Notes under the pieces: model-generated
The model's input: only the letters and a program-made list of their open reading frames with translations
Databases searched by the model: none
What the model was told of the DNA's origin: nothing
Part shown: positions 37,242 to 46,776 of the stretch, piece after piece
Layout of the letters: the number at the start of each line of letters is the position of its first letter
Numbering within the stretch: position 1 is the first letter of the stretch
Origin: Roseovarius pacificus
GTDB lineage: Bacteria > Pseudomonadota > Alphaproteobacteria > Rhodobacterales > Rhodobacteraceae
Length of the DNA: 64,000 nucleotides
Assembly: GCF_900142665.1 (NCBI RefSeq)
Contig: NZ_FRBR01000006.1
Coordinates: forward strand, 124,001 to 188,000
Direction of reading: 5' to 3'
Made by a program: the position numbers and the translations under genes

Positions 37242-37838
37242 ATGCGGCAGATTATCCTGGCATCGGGCTCTGACATCCGGGCGACGTTGTTGCGCAATGC
37301 CGGGATCGTGTTCGATATCGTGCCCGCCCGCGTGGACGAAGAGGCGCTGCGCGATGCGATGCTTGCGGAGGATGCGAGCGCGCGGGACATCGCCGATGCG
37401 CTGGCGGAAATGAAAGCGCAAAAGATCAGCGCCAAGCACCCGGAGGCTTTGGTCATCGGGTGCGATCAGGTTCTGAACCTCCAGGGGCAGCTACTGACGA
37501 AACCCGACAGCCCGGAAACGGCCAGAACACAGTTGATCGCGATGCGGGGCAAACGGCATGAATTGCTGTCTGCTGCGGTGATCTGTGAAAACGGCAAAGC
37601 GATTTGGCGGCATGTGGGTGTGGTGCGCTTGCTGATGCGGCAGTTTTCCGACGCCTATCTGGACGACTATATTGCGCGGAACTGGGACAGCATTCGCCAC
37701 TCGGTCGGAGCCTATAAACTGGAAGAAGAAGGCGTGCGCCTTTTCTCTCAGGTGCAGGGCGATTACTTTACCGTTCTGGGGCTGCCGTTGCTTGAACTGC
37801 TGTCTTATCTGACGTTGAGGGGGGATCTGAAAGGATGA
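37242..37838 (+). CDS. maf: Maf-family nucleoside triphosphate pyrophosphatase
   Basis: House-cleaning pyrophosphatase for modified nucleotides, YceF-like. The 198-residue protein has ILASGSDIRATLLRNAG at the N-terminus, VIGCDQVLNLQGQLLTKP near residue 70 and HELLSAAVI after it. It is the first gene rightward of the proposed oriC; its ribosome site overlaps a DnaA-box-like sequence. It overlaps aroE by four bases, heading a maf-aroE-coaE-dnaQ operon. Confidence 0.95.
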   Translation: MRQIILASGSDIRATLLRNAGIVFDIVPARVDEEALRDAMLAEDASARDIADALAEMKAQKISAKHPEALVIGCDQVLNLQGQLLTKPDSPETARTQLIAMRGKRHELLSAAVICENGKAIWRHVGVVRLLMRQFSDAYLDDYIARNWDSIRHSVGAYKLEEEGVRLFSQVQGDYFTVLGLPLLELLSYLTLRGDLKG

Positions 37839-38668
37839 GTCAGGAGCGAATACCGTTGGCGGGTGTAATCGGCTCGCCCATAGCGCATTCCAAATCGCCG
37901 CAATTGCATGGTCACTGGCTGAAGGTGAACGGGCTGAAGGGGTTTTATATCCCGATGGATGTGGCGGCTGACGATCTGGAACAGGTGCTGCGGACATTGC
38001 CCAGGATGGGGTTTGTTGGCGTCAATGTCACGGTGCCGCATAAGGAAAAGGTCATGGAACTGGCGGATCTGGTTACGGATCGGGCCACGTTGATCGGTGC
38101 GGCGAATACACTGATTTTCCGCAAGGACGGCAAGATTCACGCGGATAATACGGACGGGTATGGATTCATTCAGAACCTGCGCGAGAACGCGCCCGGCTGG
38201 GTTCCGGCGGCCGGACCGGCGGCGGTTCTCGGGGCCGGGGGCGCGGCGCGGGCGATTGTGGCGTCACTGCTGGATGCGGGCGTGCCCGAGATTCTGATTT
38301 CCAACCGGACACGGGTGCGTGCCGAGGCATTGCAGGCGGATTTCGGGAAACGCCTGAGTGTCGTGGATTGGGTCCAGGCGGGCAACATGCTGGAAGATGC
38401 GCTGACCGTGGTGAACACTACTTCGCTTGGCATGATGGGTAAACCGCCGTTGCGTGTACCGCTGGATGGGCTGCGCAAGGATGCGGTGGTGACCGATCTG
38501 GTCTATGCGCCGCTCAAGACGCGCTTGTTGCTGGAAGCCGAAAAGATGGGCTGCACCACGGTCGATGGGTTGGGAATGCTGTTGTATCAGGCCGTTCCGG
38601 GGTTCGAACGCTGGTTCGGAATGCGCCCGACCGTCGATAGCGCCACGCGCGCCGCGGTTCTGCGATGA
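37835..38668 (+). CDS. aroE: Shikimate dehydrogenase
   Basis: NADPH-dependent reduction of 3-dehydroshikimate in aromatic amino-acid synthesis. The 277-residue protein has GVIGSPIAHSKSPQLHGHW near the start, the catalytic Lys in VNVTVPHKEKVMEL near residue 70, NTDGYGFIQNL near 105 and the NADP loop AVLGAGGAARAIVASLL near 130. Its ATG overlaps the maf stop (ATGA). Confidence 0.97.
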   Translation: MSQERIPLAGVIGSPIAHSKSPQLHGHWLKVNGLKGFYIPMDVAADDLEQVLRTLPRMGFVGVNVTVPHKEKVMELADLVTDRATLIGAANTLIFRKDGKIHADNTDGYGFIQNLRENAPGWVPAAGPAAVLGAGGAARAIVASLLDAGVPEILISNRTRVRAEALQADFGKRLSVVDWVQAGNMLEDALTVVNTTSLGMMGKPPLRVPLDGLRKDAVVTDLVYAPLKTRLLLEAEKMGCTTVDGLGMLLYQAVPGFERWFGMRPTVDSATRAAVLR

Positions 38669-39258
38669 GCTTTCTTCTGGGGCTGACCGGCTCGATCGGG
38701 ATGGGCAAATCCACGACTGCCCGGATGTTTGCCGAGGAAGGCTGTGCGCTTTGGGATGCGGATGCGGCTGTTCATCGTCTGTATGCCAAAGGCGGCGCGG
38801 CGGTTGGCCCGATACGTGAAGTTTTCCCCGAGGCTGTAATTGATGACGCTGTGTCGCGTGACCGGCTGAAAATGATTATCGCGCAGGATGAAACGGCCTT
38901 GGCGAGGATCGAGAAGATCGTGCATCCGCTTGTCGCGAGGGACCGCGCGGATTTCATCCATGAAAGTACGGCGGATATCGTGGTTCTGGATATTCCGTTG
39001 CTGTTTGAAACGGGCGGGGACAAGGGGATGAATGCAGTTGCCTGTGTCACTGTTTCACCGGAACTACAGCGTGAGAGGGTTCTGGCGCGGGGCACGATGA
39101 GTGAGGCGCAGTTTGAAACCATCCGTGCCAAACAGATGCCGAACGACGAAAAATGCCGCCGTGCGGATTTCGTGATTGAAACCGATACGCTTGAGCATGC
39201 GGGCCAACAGGTACAGGATGTCGTCAGGCAAATCAGGGACAGGCTGAAACATGCGTGA
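38665..39258 (+). CDS. coaE: Dephospho-CoA kinase
   Basis: Final step of coenzyme A synthesis. The 197-residue P-loop kinase has [20 protein letters not shown] at the start, [14 protein letters not shown] near residue 32 and [16 protein letters not shown] near 105. It overlaps aroE by four bases and dnaQ by eight. Confidence 0.97.
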   Translation: MSFLLGLTGSIGMGKSTTARMFAEEGCALWDADAAVHRLYAKGGAAVGPIREVFPEAVIDDAVSRDRLKMIIAQDETALARIEKIVHPLVARDRADFIHESTADIVVLDIPLLFETGGDKGMNAVACVTVSPELQRERVLARGTMSEAQFETIRAKQMPNDEKCRRADFVIETDTLEHAGQQVQDVVRQIRDRLKHA

Positions 39259-39994
39259 AATCGTTCTCGATACCGAAACCACGGGATTTGATCCTCATCA
39301 GGGGGACCGGATCGTCGAAATCGGTGCGATCGAACTGTATAACCACATGCCGACCGGCCGGACCTTTCACGAATACATCAATCCGCAACGCGACATGCCC
39401 AACGAGGCGTTCGAGGTACATGGCATCGGCCCCGACCTGTTGATCGAGCCGCGCCCGCCGCGCGATGGTGAGGTGACGCTGAAGGACAAACCGTTGTTTG
39501 CGCAGGTGGGCCATAAATTCATTGAATTCGTCGCCGACGCCAAGCTGGTGATTCACAATGCGGCGTTCGACATGAAGTTCCTGAATGCCGAACTGGGCTG
39601 GATGAACCTGCCGCAACTGCCGTGGGAACAGGCGATTGATACGCTGGATATGGCGCGCAAACGCTTTCCCGGCTCGCCTGCATCGCTGGATGCGCTGTGC
39701 CGCCGGTTCAGCATCGACAATTCGTCGCGCACCTTGCACGGCGCATTGCTGGACTCGGAAATTCTGGCCGAAGTGTACCTGGAACTGATCGGGGGCCGGC
39801 AACCGGATTTCGGATTGTCGACCGGGTCGTCGGGCGGCGGGGGCAGCGCCGGAGCGGAGTCTGATTGGCGCCCGCAGCCGCGCCCGCAACCCTTGCCGTC
39901 GCGCCTGAGCGAAAAAGAAGCCGCCGCCCATGCGGCCTTTGTCGATGGCCTGGGCGACGGCGCGCTTTGGAAAAAACTGAACCAGATCAGCTGA
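39251..39994 (+). CDS. dnaQ: DNA polymerase III epsilon subunit
   Basis: Proofreading 3'-5' exonuclease of the replicative polymerase. The 247-residue protein has Exo [13 protein letters not shown] at the N-terminus, Exo II in [15 protein letters not shown] near residue 100, and Exo III in [18 protein letters not shown] near 163. A glycine/serine-rich linker ([13 protein letters not shown]) and short C-terminal tail would contact the alpha subunit. The last eight bases overlap the convergent secB end. Confidence 0.97.
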   Translation: MREIVLDTETTGFDPHQGDRIVEIGAIELYNHMPTGRTFHEYINPQRDMPNEAFEVHGIGPDLLIEPRPPRDGEVTLKDKPLFAQVGHKFIEFVADAKLVIHNAAFDMKFLNAELGWMNLPQLPWEQAIDTLDMARKRFPGSPASLDALCRRFSIDNSSRTLHGALLDSEILAEVYLELIGGRQPDFGLSTGSSGGGGSAGAESDWRPQPRPQPLPSRLSEKEAAAHAAFVDGLGDGALWKKLNQIS

Positions 39995-40490
39995 CGGGCT
40001 GATCTTTCTGTTCCGCCTGGGCCTCGGCCTGACGGCGGGAGATTTCGTTGCGGTAAAGTTGAACGAAGTCGATGTTTTCCAGGTTCAGCGGCGGGAAGCC
40101 GCCATCGCGGGTCACATCGCTGATGATGCGGCGAATGAACGGGAACAGCATCCGCGGGCATTCGATCATCAGGAACGGGTGCATCTGTTCGTCCGGCACG
40201 CCTTCGATATGGAAAACACCGGCGTATTCCATTTCCAACACGAACAGGACCTGATCACTGTCCTTGTTCTTGGAGTCGACGCGAAGTTTGACGATTACTT
40301 CGTACTGATTTTCAACCGAGCGCTTCTTGGCGTCCAGATTGACGGCCACCTGCATCTCGGGATTGACTTCGCCACCCGTGCCGCGTTGCGACAGGACGTT
40401 TTCAAACGAAAGATCGCGAACGAATTGCGTCAGGGTGCTCATGCGGACTTGGGGCTGCTGTTCTGCTGCGCCGGTTTCCTGTTCGGCCAT
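39987..40490 (-). CDS. secB: Protein-export chaperone SecB
   Basis: Cytosolic tetrameric chaperone that delivers unfolded preproteins to SecA. The 167-residue protein shows [10 protein letters not shown]-type sequence ([14 protein letters not shown]), [20 protein letters not shown] near residue 85 and the C-terminal [25 protein letters not shown] precedes the ATG. It converges with dnaQ. Confidence 0.97.
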   Translation of the reverse strand: MAEQETGAAEQQPQVRMSTLTQFVRDLSFENVLSQRGTGGEVNPEMQVAVNLDAKKRSVENQYEVIVKLRVDSKNKDSDQVLFVLEMEYAGVFHIEGVPDEQMHPFLMIECPRMLFPFIRRIISDVTRDGGFPPLNLENIDFVQLYRNEISRRQAEAQAEQKDQPVS

Positions 40491-40549
40491 GGGTTATCTC
40501 CGGTATGAAAATTTGTTGGCAGAACGCTTAGCAGGATGGCCGATCGGCC

Positions 40550-41047
40550 TCAATGCCTAGTCGTCCAGCCTGAATTGCCTTGTGAGGGGCGATTGGCCGG
40601 GTCAACCTCGTGATATTCGGTTTCTATCACATCGGGGTGGCGGTGCGTTCGGGGATCGTGAGGCCGCTGCGGCCCGTTCGGCCCCATATCGAAACGCTGA
40701 ACGTGAACACGTTTGCGGATGTAGTTGAAGGCCGCGTGCCGGACAGGCGGCATCAACAGCGCAAAGCCCACGGCATCGGTGAAAAACCCCGGAGTCAGCA
40801 ACAAGGCCCCCGCGAACAGGATCATTGCGCCATGCGCCAGCGGTTCGGATGGATCGTCGAGTTCGGAAAACGACCGGCGCAATTGTCCCATCGCCATTGC
40901 GCCCTGTGTGCGCACCAGCCAGGTGCCCATGATGGCGGTGATGATGACGATCCCGAGGGTCGGCCACAGACCGATTGCGCCGCCAATCTGAATGAACAGC
41001 GCGATCTCGATCAGGGGAACCGCCAGAAAGGCCAGAAAAAGCCACAT
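40550..41047 (-). CDS. fxsA: FxsA-family membrane protein
   Basis: A 165-residue inner membrane protein. Three hydrophobic segments are visible: MWLFLAFLAVPLIEIALFIQ, the IGLWPTLGIVIITAIMGTWL stretch, and the family signature LLLTPGFFTDAVGFALLMPP near residue 85. The tail is hydrophilic, histidine- and proline-rich. FxsA in E. coli affects exclusion of phage T7 by F plasmids; its normal role is unknown. The ATG at 41047 was selected because the open frame above it has no membrane character. Confidence 0.9.
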   Translation of the reverse strand: MWLFLAFLAVPLIEIALFIQIGGAIGLWPTLGIVIITAIMGTWLVRTQGAMAMGQLRRSFSELDDPSEPLAHGAMILFAGALLLTPGFFTDAVGFALLMPPVRHAAFNYIRKRVHVQRFDMGPNGPQRPHDPRTHRHPDVIETEYHEVDPANRPSQGNSGWTTRH

Positions 41048-41156
41048 CGCTGAAACTCCGTTTTCATGATCGCGTGCAAGGTGGACTTGCCCGCAAGTGT
41101 CACCTACATAAGTGCGAGCAACGCACGATACCATGCCTGCATGACAAGAGGTGTCC

Positions 41157-41819
41157 ATGAATTCCCCCCTTCTACAGCTTCTGGTGCTGGCCGGAATCGC
41201 CATTTTCCTGATTTTGCGACTGAAAAGCGTTCTGGGCACCCGCGATGGGTTTGAAGATCCCGCGCGCAGGCAGCAGGCTGCCGACAATACGCAACGCCGT
41301 GAGAACTTCGAAGTGATCGAAGGCGGGCCGGATTACGATATTCTGGATAACGTGCCTGAAGGCTCGGACGCCGCCGATGCGCTGGCCCAGATGAAACGGG
41401 TGGAGCCGTCATTTGGCGTGGGTGAATTCCTGCAAGGCGCGCGCGGCGCTTATGAAATGATCCTGATGGCGTTCGAACGTGGCACATTGGAAGATGTGAC
41501 GCCGTTCCTGTCCGAAGATGTCTACGAGGCTTTTGCCCAGGTCGTCGATTCCCGTCAGGAGCAGGGCCTGAGCGTCGAAGCCGAATTTCTGGGCGTGCGT
41601 GAAACGCGCCTGACCGCTGCAACGTTCGATCAGCAAACCAACAGCGCCGAGATCACCGTGCGTTTCGTGGGTGAACTGACCTCGGTTGTGCGGGACGCCA
41701 ATGGCGAAATCATCGAAGGCAACGCAACGCAGCCCAAGCGCCAGAAAGACAGCTGGACGTTCGAGCGAATCATGGGCTCGGGCGATCCGAACTGGCGGCT
41801 TGTTGCCACGGGCGAATGA
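41157..41819 (+). CDS. Tim44/TimA-domain membrane-anchored protein
   Basis: A 220-residue protein with one N-terminal transmembrane helix (LLQLLVLAGIAIFLILRL) and a C-terminal Tim44-like domain from about residue 80 (FGVGEFLQGARGAYEMILMA through FVGELTSVVRDANGE). Alphaproteobacterial members, the ancestors of mitochondrial Tim44, are thought to act at the membrane in protein transport or respiratory assembly; no reaction is known. ATG 41157 follows AAGAGG. It overlaps mltA by four bases and sits opposite fxsA and near secB. Confidence 0.85.
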   Translation: MNSPLLQLLVLAGIAIFLILRLKSVLGTRDGFEDPARRQQAADNTQRRENFEVIEGGPDYDILDNVPEGSDAADALAQMKRVEPSFGVGEFLQGARGAYEMILMAFERGTLEDVTPFLSEDVYEAFAQVVDSRQEQGLSVEAEFLGVRETRLTAATFDQQTNSAEITVRFVGELTSVVRDANGEIIEGNATQPKRQKDSWTFERIMGSGDPNWRLVATGE

Positions 41820-42856
41820 TCCGGGGGCTGTGGGCCGCAGTGGTGTTCTGGCTGTCCTGCGCGGGCAGCCTTGCCGCCTTTGACGAAACGACCCACAAGA
41901 TCGTCGAATTTGACGACCTGGACGGCTGGGAAGAGGACAACCATGCGCGGGCGCTGGACGTTTTCCTGAACACCTGCCCCGATATGAAAGACCCCGACTG
42001 GCAGGCCCTTTGTGCATTGGCCCAGCAAAAGCCGGACCCCAAGCCATTTTTCGAATTGTTCTTTCGTCCTGTCATGATCGAGAATGGCAAGAGTGCCCTG
42101 TTCACCGGCTATTTCGAACCGGAACTGAACGGCGCTTTGCAGCCGAGCGAACGCTATCGTTATCCGGTCTATCGTGTGCCGCCCGAATCCCGTGTGATGA
42201 GCCCCTGGCTGACCCGCCGCGAGATCGAATCCGGCGATGTCATGCATGGCCGGGGACTGGAAATTGTGTGGGTGGACGACCCTGTCGAGCTGTTCTTTCT
42301 GCAAATTCAGGGCTCGGGCCGGGTGCGGCTGCCGGACGGTCGGGTGATCCGCGTGGGCTATGGTGGTAAGAATGGCCATAATTACCGCTCGGTCGGTGCC
42401 GAACTGGTGCGGCGCGGTGTTTACAAGGCCCATCAGGTTTCGGCGGAGGTGATCAAGAACTGGGTCAGGCGCAATCCCGTCAAGGGGCGCGAATTGCTGT
42501 TTCACAATCCTTCCTATGTGTTTTTCAGGCGGATCGACTCGGTTCCAGCCGGGGAGGGGCCGCTCGGTGCGATGAACCGCTCGGTGACGGCGGGGCGAAC
42601 GATAGCGGTGGACCCGGAATATGTGCCGCTTGGCGCGCCGGTCTGGATCGAGAAAGCGGGCAAAGACCCCATTCATCGCCTGATGGTGGCGCAGGATACC
42701 GGATCGGCGATCAAGGGACCGCAGCGTGCCGATATTTTCTTTGGCACAGGCGATGCGGCCGGGCGTGCGGCTGGAAAGCTGCGCGATCCGGGTCGGATGG
42801 TGGTCTTGATGCCGATCCAGCGCGCCTTTGCCATGCTGACCGAGCCGCTGCCGTGA
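41816..42856 (+). CDS. mltA: Membrane-bound lytic murein transglycosylase A
   Basis: Cleaves peptidoglycan glycan strands to form 1,6-anhydro-muramic acid. The 346-residue protein has an N-terminal signal segment (LWAAVVFWLSCAGSLAAF), GYFEPELNGAL near residue 100, FFLQIQGSGRVRLPDG near 160, and the 3D-type C-terminus with the catalytic Asp in MVAQDTGSAIKGPQRADIFF near 300. A lipobox is not evident. Its product feeds the same cell-wall recycling route as the MurU/AmgK pair encoded 16 kb away. Confidence 0.95.
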   Translation: MIRGLWAAVVFWLSCAGSLAAFDETTHKIVEFDDLDGWEEDNHARALDVFLNTCPDMKDPDWQALCALAQQKPDPKPFFELFFRPVMIENGKSALFTGYFEPELNGALQPSERYRYPVYRVPPESRVMSPWLTRREIESGDVMHGRGLEIVWVDDPVELFFLQIQGSGRVRLPDGRVIRVGYGGKNGHNYRSVGAELVRRGVYKAHQVSAEVIKNWVRRNPVKGRELLFHNPSYVFFRRIDSVPAGEGPLGAMNRSVTAGRTIAVDPEYVPLGAPVWIEKAGKDPIHRLMVAQDTGSAIKGPQRADIFFGTGDAAGRAAGKLRDPGRMVVLMPIQRAFAMLTEPLP

Positions 42857-43434
42857 CACGCCGCCGGTTGAAGCCCGAAGAGCTGGAATTATGGCGCAAG
42901 GTCGCCAAGACGACCGAGCGATTGCACCCCGAAGGAAAGCGCAGCGAACAGCCCTTGCCCAAACCGTCGTCCACCAAATTGCCCAAGGCGCGGATCGAAG
43001 GGTTTGAACTGAGTCAGAAGGCTGCGCCGTCGCGGCACGGGCATGACATCGCGCCGGATATTTCGCACAGCATCGCGGCACAGCCGGTTCGGATGGATCG
43101 CAAGACATATGGCAAGCTCAAACGCGGCAAGGTCGTGCCCGAGGGCAAGCTGGATTTGCATGGCATGACGATGGATCAGGCGCATCCGGCGCTGATGCGG
43201 TTTATCCTGCGGGCACATGAAAACGGCAAGCGCATGGTTCTGGTGATCACCGGCAAGGGCAAATTGCGCGATGAGGGCGGACCGATCCCGGTGCGGCGCG
43301 GTGTGTTGCGCCATAACGTGCCTCAGTGGTTGTCGACGCCGCCGCTTGCCGCGGTGGTCCTACAGGTGACCGAGGCGCATCTGAAGCATGGTGGCGGTGG
43401 GGCCTATTACGTTTATCTAAGGCGTCAGCGATAG
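42853..43434 (+). CDS. Smr-domain protein
   Basis: A 193-residue protein with a C-terminal Smr domain: GKLDLHGMTMDQAHPALMRF near residue 97, then RMVLVITGKGKL, the two usual Smr sequence blocks. Smr domains are nucleases related to the MutS2 C-terminus; stand-alone proteins have unclear roles. The GTG start at 42853 overlaps the mltA stop by four bases, and the 3' end overlaps the convergent MFS gene by 18 bases. Confidence 0.88.
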   Translation: MTRRRLKPEELELWRKVAKTTERLHPEGKRSEQPLPKPSSTKLPKARIEGFELSQKAAPSRHGHDIAPDISHSIAAQPVRMDRKTYGKLKRGKVVPEGKLDLHGMTMDQAHPALMRFILRAHENGKRMVLVITGKGKLRDEGGPIPVRRGVLRHNVPQWLSTPPLAAVVLQVTEAHLKHGGGGAYYVYLRRQR

Positions 43435-44640
43435 CAGGGGCCGCGCGCGGGCAACTCCGATGGTCATCATCGCACTGGCAAAAACAAAGTACCCCGCGAC
43501 CCACAGGTATTGCGCCTCGAGCCCCAGGCCCAGATCGATCCCCATTCCAGTGATCCCCGGCCCGATGGCCGATCCCAGAACCATGATCGCGGCGGCCATG
43601 GCCTTGATCGCCCCGAGGTGGCGGGTGCCATAGAATTCTGCCCAGAAGGCATTGGGCAGAGTCGTGTTCGCCCCGGTGGTAAGCGCCATGAAGAACAGGC
43701 CGAGGAAGATGGTCAGCGGAGCGCCGGCCAGTGCGAACAATACGAAGCCCGCGACCATGGGCAATTGCATGAAAGGCATCAAACGGGCGGTGCCGACCCG
43801 ATCCAGCGCCCAACCGGAAAGTACCATCGCGCCGATGGAGGCCGTTGTGAAAAAGGGAAACATGGCAACCAGTTCCACATGGGCGATGCCCTTGATGTCG
43901 GCGAAATGAACCTGATGAAAAAAGAACGCGGTGTTGAATGCCGCCGGGCCCAGCAACGCGGGCACCATGAACCAGAACAGGAAATGGTGCAGGGTCTGGT
44001 GGCGGGTCCAGTGCTTGCCCTCCATCCCGCTGGATTGGCTGAGATGCGCCATGGATTGCGGGGTGCGTTCCTGCCGCAGCAGAAGCAACAGCACCGGGAT
44101 TCCGCATATGGCGATCAGCCCCGCCAGCACCCAAAGCAGCCGCCAGTCATAGTGGATCATCAGCGCCACGAAGATCAGCGGCAACAGCGCCTCGCCTGCT
44201 GCGAAGCCGAGTGTGGCGACGGACAGAGCCTTGCCTCGTGTGGCGATGAACCAGCGTGACATGGCCACCACGGCGATGTGGCTGGTCATGCCCTGGCCGG
44301 TAAAACGCAAGGCAAAGATCACCAGAGGCAGCAGCCACCAGGCGGGATTGATCGCCATGAACAGGCACGCCGCCATCAACATCAGCAATATCACGGTGCC
44401 AAGAGCGCGCACGCGAAAGCGGTCGGTCAGCCCACCCGCCCAGACCATGAGCGCCGCCGACGAGCCGGTGCCGAGCGTGTAAATGCCTCCCCACTGGCCA
44501 TGCGACAGCTGGAACGCTTCACGGATTTCCCCGGCGAAAACCGAGATAAAGAATGTCTGGCCAAAACTGCTGAGAAAGGTCAGCAAAACCCCGGCGGACA
44601 GCCAGCGGGCATTGTCACGAAGAAAGACGAGAATCTGCAT
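43417..44640 (-). CDS. MFS transporter
   Basis: A 407-residue major facilitator with about twelve hydrophobic helices. The motif between helices 2 and 3 is visible as VWAGGLTDRFRVRALG, and a second similar loop occurs in the middle (LSGWALDRVGTARLMPF). The substrate cannot be told. It follows pmtA on the same strand after 72 bases and may be transcribed with it, though nothing in the sequence ties it to phospholipid metabolism. Confidence 0.85.
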   Translation of the reverse strand: MQILVFLRDNARWLSAGVLLTFLSSFGQTFFISVFAGEIREAFQLSHGQWGGIYTLGTGSSAALMVWAGGLTDRFRVRALGTVILLMLMAACLFMAINPAWWLLPLVIFALRFTGQGMTSHIAVVAMSRWFIATRGKALSVATLGFAAGEALLPLIFVALMIHYDWRLLWVLAGLIAICGIPVLLLLLRQERTPQSMAHLSQSSGMEGKHWTRHQTLHHFLFWFMVPALLGPAAFNTAFFFHQVHFADIKGIAHVELVAMFPFFTTASIGAMVLSGWALDRVGTARLMPFMQLPMVAGFVLFALAGAPLTIFLGLFFMALTTGANTTLPNAFWAEFYGTRHLGAIKAMAAAIMVLGSAIGPGITGMGIDLGLGLEAQYLWVAGYFVFASAMMTIGVARARPLLSLTP

Positions 44641-44712
44641 GACCTTTCGTCCGATGAAATGGGACCAAAGGAAAGAGGTATTCGAACGCGACCTGCATTG
44701 CGACGTGATGCG

Positions 44713-45333
44713 TCACGAAGCGCGCGGTTTCTCCATTACCAGAAACGTCATCATCCCGATGGGCGGCAATTTTCCCTGCTGTGTGACGTGCAGATCATCG
44801 CGCAGCACCGTGTCGATCCGGAAATCCGAATGCCAGCCCAGCACGTTTGCAAACGGCGCCGTCACCCGTTCGAGGAACGCCATGAAGCCGCGTTCGCGCA
44901 CGAAATGATTGGTGATCACCACGCGACCGCCCGGCTTGCAGACGCGGGCGATCTCGGCCATGACGCGCTCGGGTTCGGGGACGACCGAAAGAACATGCAT
45001 CGCGGCAATGGTATCAAAGCTGTTATCGGGAAAATCGAGGTGACGCGCATCCATCTGGCGCAGGTCTTCGACATGGGTCAGGTCGCGTTCGATCACCTTG
45101 TCGCGGGCCTTGGCTAGCATCTTTTCACTGAAATCGATCCCCGTGACCCGGCAGGCCGGATCGTAAAGCGGCAGCGACAGCCCGGTGCCGACGCCGACCT
45201 CCAGCACACGACCCGGAATCCTGTTGATCAGATGAACGGCCCGCCGTCGGCCGACATTGGTGATATTGCCAAAAGTCGCGTCATAAATCGGCGCCCACCG
45301 CGCATAGGACGATTCTATAGATTTGAGATCCAT
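44713..45333 (-). CDS. pmtA: Phosphatidylethanolamine N-methyltransferase
   Basis: SAM-dependent enzyme making phosphatidylcholine from phosphatidylethanolamine. The 206-residue protein has YARWAPIYDATFGNITNVGR near the N-terminus, SAM motif VLEVGVGTGLSLPLYDP near residue 45, and AEIARVCKPGGRVVITNHF near 135, the soluble Rhodobacter-type PmtA pattern. Placement directly after psd and pssA, which make its substrate, supports the call strongly: the three genes run in one direction with gaps of one to five bases. Confidence 0.9.
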   Translation of the reverse strand: MDLKSIESSYARWAPIYDATFGNITNVGRRRAVHLINRIPGRVLEVGVGTGLSLPLYDPACRVTGIDFSEKMLAKARDKVIERDLTHVEDLRQMDARHLDFPDNSFDTIAAMHVLSVVPEPERVMAEIARVCKPGGRVVITNHFVRERGFMAFLERVTAPFANVLGWHSDFRIDTVLRDDLHVTQQGKLPPIGMMTFLVMEKPRAS

Positions 45334-45334
45334 G

Positions 45335-46090
45335 TCAGGACGGGTTCCTGTTTGTTTTGGAAATTTCGGACAGCAAGGACCGGACCACCATTGCCAGGTA
45401 GATCACGCACATCGCCAGCAAGGTGATCCATTCAAACGCAATCAGCGCGGCCAGTATCAGCAAGGCGCAAACTATCATGACCGGCATCGTTTCCCGGCTG
45501 AAACGCAGCGCCTTGGGCGACACGGTTGGAATGCGGCTGGTCATCAGGAGGCCGATAAACAGCAGGTAAAGGCAAAGCGCCAGTCCGGGCATGTCGGGCC
45601 GGTCGGTGAAGGCAAATGACAGGTACATGGGGGCAAGCGCCAGCAACGCGCCTGCGGGGGCCGGGACGCCGGTGAAATGAGTCTTGCCGCTTGTGGTGTC
45701 CGGGTTGCGGGCGTTGACGTTGAACCGGGCCAGCCGCAGCACGCAGCAAACGGCGAAGGCCAGGACCGTGCTCCAGCCGAAACTGCCCATGTCCTGCAAC
45801 CCCCAGAAATACAGAATCAATGCGGGGGCGACGCCGAAGTTCAGGAAATCGGCCAGCGAATCCAGCTCGGCCCCGAATTCACTGTCGCTGCCGACCAGCC
45901 GGGCGATCCGCCCGTCAAGCCCGTCCAGAATGGCGGCGAGGATGATCAGGTGAACCGCCCCGACGTAATTTTCCATCATTGTCAGGCGGATAGCGGTCAA
46001 CCCGGCGCAGATGGCTGCGAGGGTCATGAGGTTCGGCAGCAGCCGAACCATGGTCATGTCTGTGATCGACTTTTCGGGCCGTTGTGGCAT
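45335..46090 (-). CDS. pssA: CDP-diacylglycerol-serine O-phosphatidyltransferase
   Basis: Integral membrane enzyme forming phosphatidylserine. The CDP-alcohol phosphotransferase signature D-G-x2-A-R-x8-G-x3-D-x3-D is present around residue 55 (DGLDGRIARLVGS, then FGAELDSLADFLNFG). The 251-residue protein has about eight hydrophobic segments. Lies between psd and pmtA in a phosphatidylserine to ethanolamine to choline operon. Confidence 0.96.
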   Translation of the reverse strand: MPQRPEKSITDMTMVRLLPNLMTLAAICAGLTAIRLTMMENYVGAVHLIILAAILDGLDGRIARLVGSDSEFGAELDSLADFLNFGVAPALILYFWGLQDMGSFGWSTVLAFAVCCVLRLARFNVNARNPDTTSGKTHFTGVPAPAGALLALAPMYLSFAFTDRPDMPGLALCLYLLFIGLLMTSRIPTVSPKALRFSRETMPVMIVCALLILAALIAFEWITLLAMCVIYLAMVVRSLLSEISKTNRNPS

Positions 46091-46095
46091 ATGGC

Positions 46096-46776
46096 TTAGG
46101 CCTGTTTGGGTTCCTGCGGGTCGGTTCGGGCCAGTACGGTTTCGCCGGCGATCATTGTCTGGCCTACGCGCACATGGGGATGGACCCCCTGGGGCAGGTA
46201 GACATCGAGACGCGAGCCGAAGCGGATCAGCCCGAACCTTTCGCCCGACCCTACACGATCACCGGGTTTTACGAAACAGACAATCCGGCGGGCCACCAAT
46301 CCGGCGATCTGGACGACCGCAAGATCTTGTCCGTCGTCCATCCGGATCACCAAGCTGTTGCGTTCGTTGTCCTTGCTGGCCTTGTCGAGGGAGGCGTTGA
46401 AAAATTTGCCGGGGCGGTAGGCGATGGTGGTGATTTCGCCGGGGGCGGGGGCGCGGTTGATGTGGCAGTTGAAGACCGACATGAAGACGCTGACCCGGGT
46501 CAGGGCGACATCGGGCAGGCCCAGTTCGGACGGGGGAACGGCGGGTTCGATCAGCGACACGATGCCGTCGGCGGGGCTGAGGATCAGGCCGGGGCGCTGC
46601 GGGGGGAAGCGCTCGGGGTCACGAAAAAAGTAGTAACACCAGATAGTTAGCCCAACCCCGACCCAGCCCAGAACATCCCAGATCAGGAACAGGACAAGGG
46701 TGATCGCGGCAAAGATGGCCACGAACTTGCGCCCCTCGGGATGCATGGGTTTGACGAAGGTGGATAGCATGTTCAT
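46096..46776 (-). CDS. psd: Phosphatidylserine decarboxylase proenzyme
   Basis: Pyruvoyl enzyme converting phosphatidylserine to phosphatidylethanolamine. The 226-residue protein is the short form: two hydrophobic N-terminal helices, [16 protein letters not shown] near residue 75, [18 protein letters not shown] near 103, and the self-cleavage motif [10 protein letters not shown] near 200, where the serine becomes the pyruvoyl group. First gene of psd-pssA-pmtA; the second copy of the dispersed GTAC element lies about 65 bases upstream. Confidence 0.95.
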   Translation of the reverse strand: MNMLSTFVKPMHPEGRKFVAIFAAITLVLFLIWDVLGWVGVGLTIWCYYFFRDPERFPPQRPGLILSPADGIVSLIEPAVPPSELGLPDVALTRVSVFMSVFNCHINRAPAPGEITTIAYRPGKFFNASLDKASKDNERNSLVIRMDDGQDLAVVQIAGLVARRIVCFVKPGDRVGSGERFGLIRFGSRLDVYLPQGVHPHVRVGQTMIAGETVLARTDPQEPKQA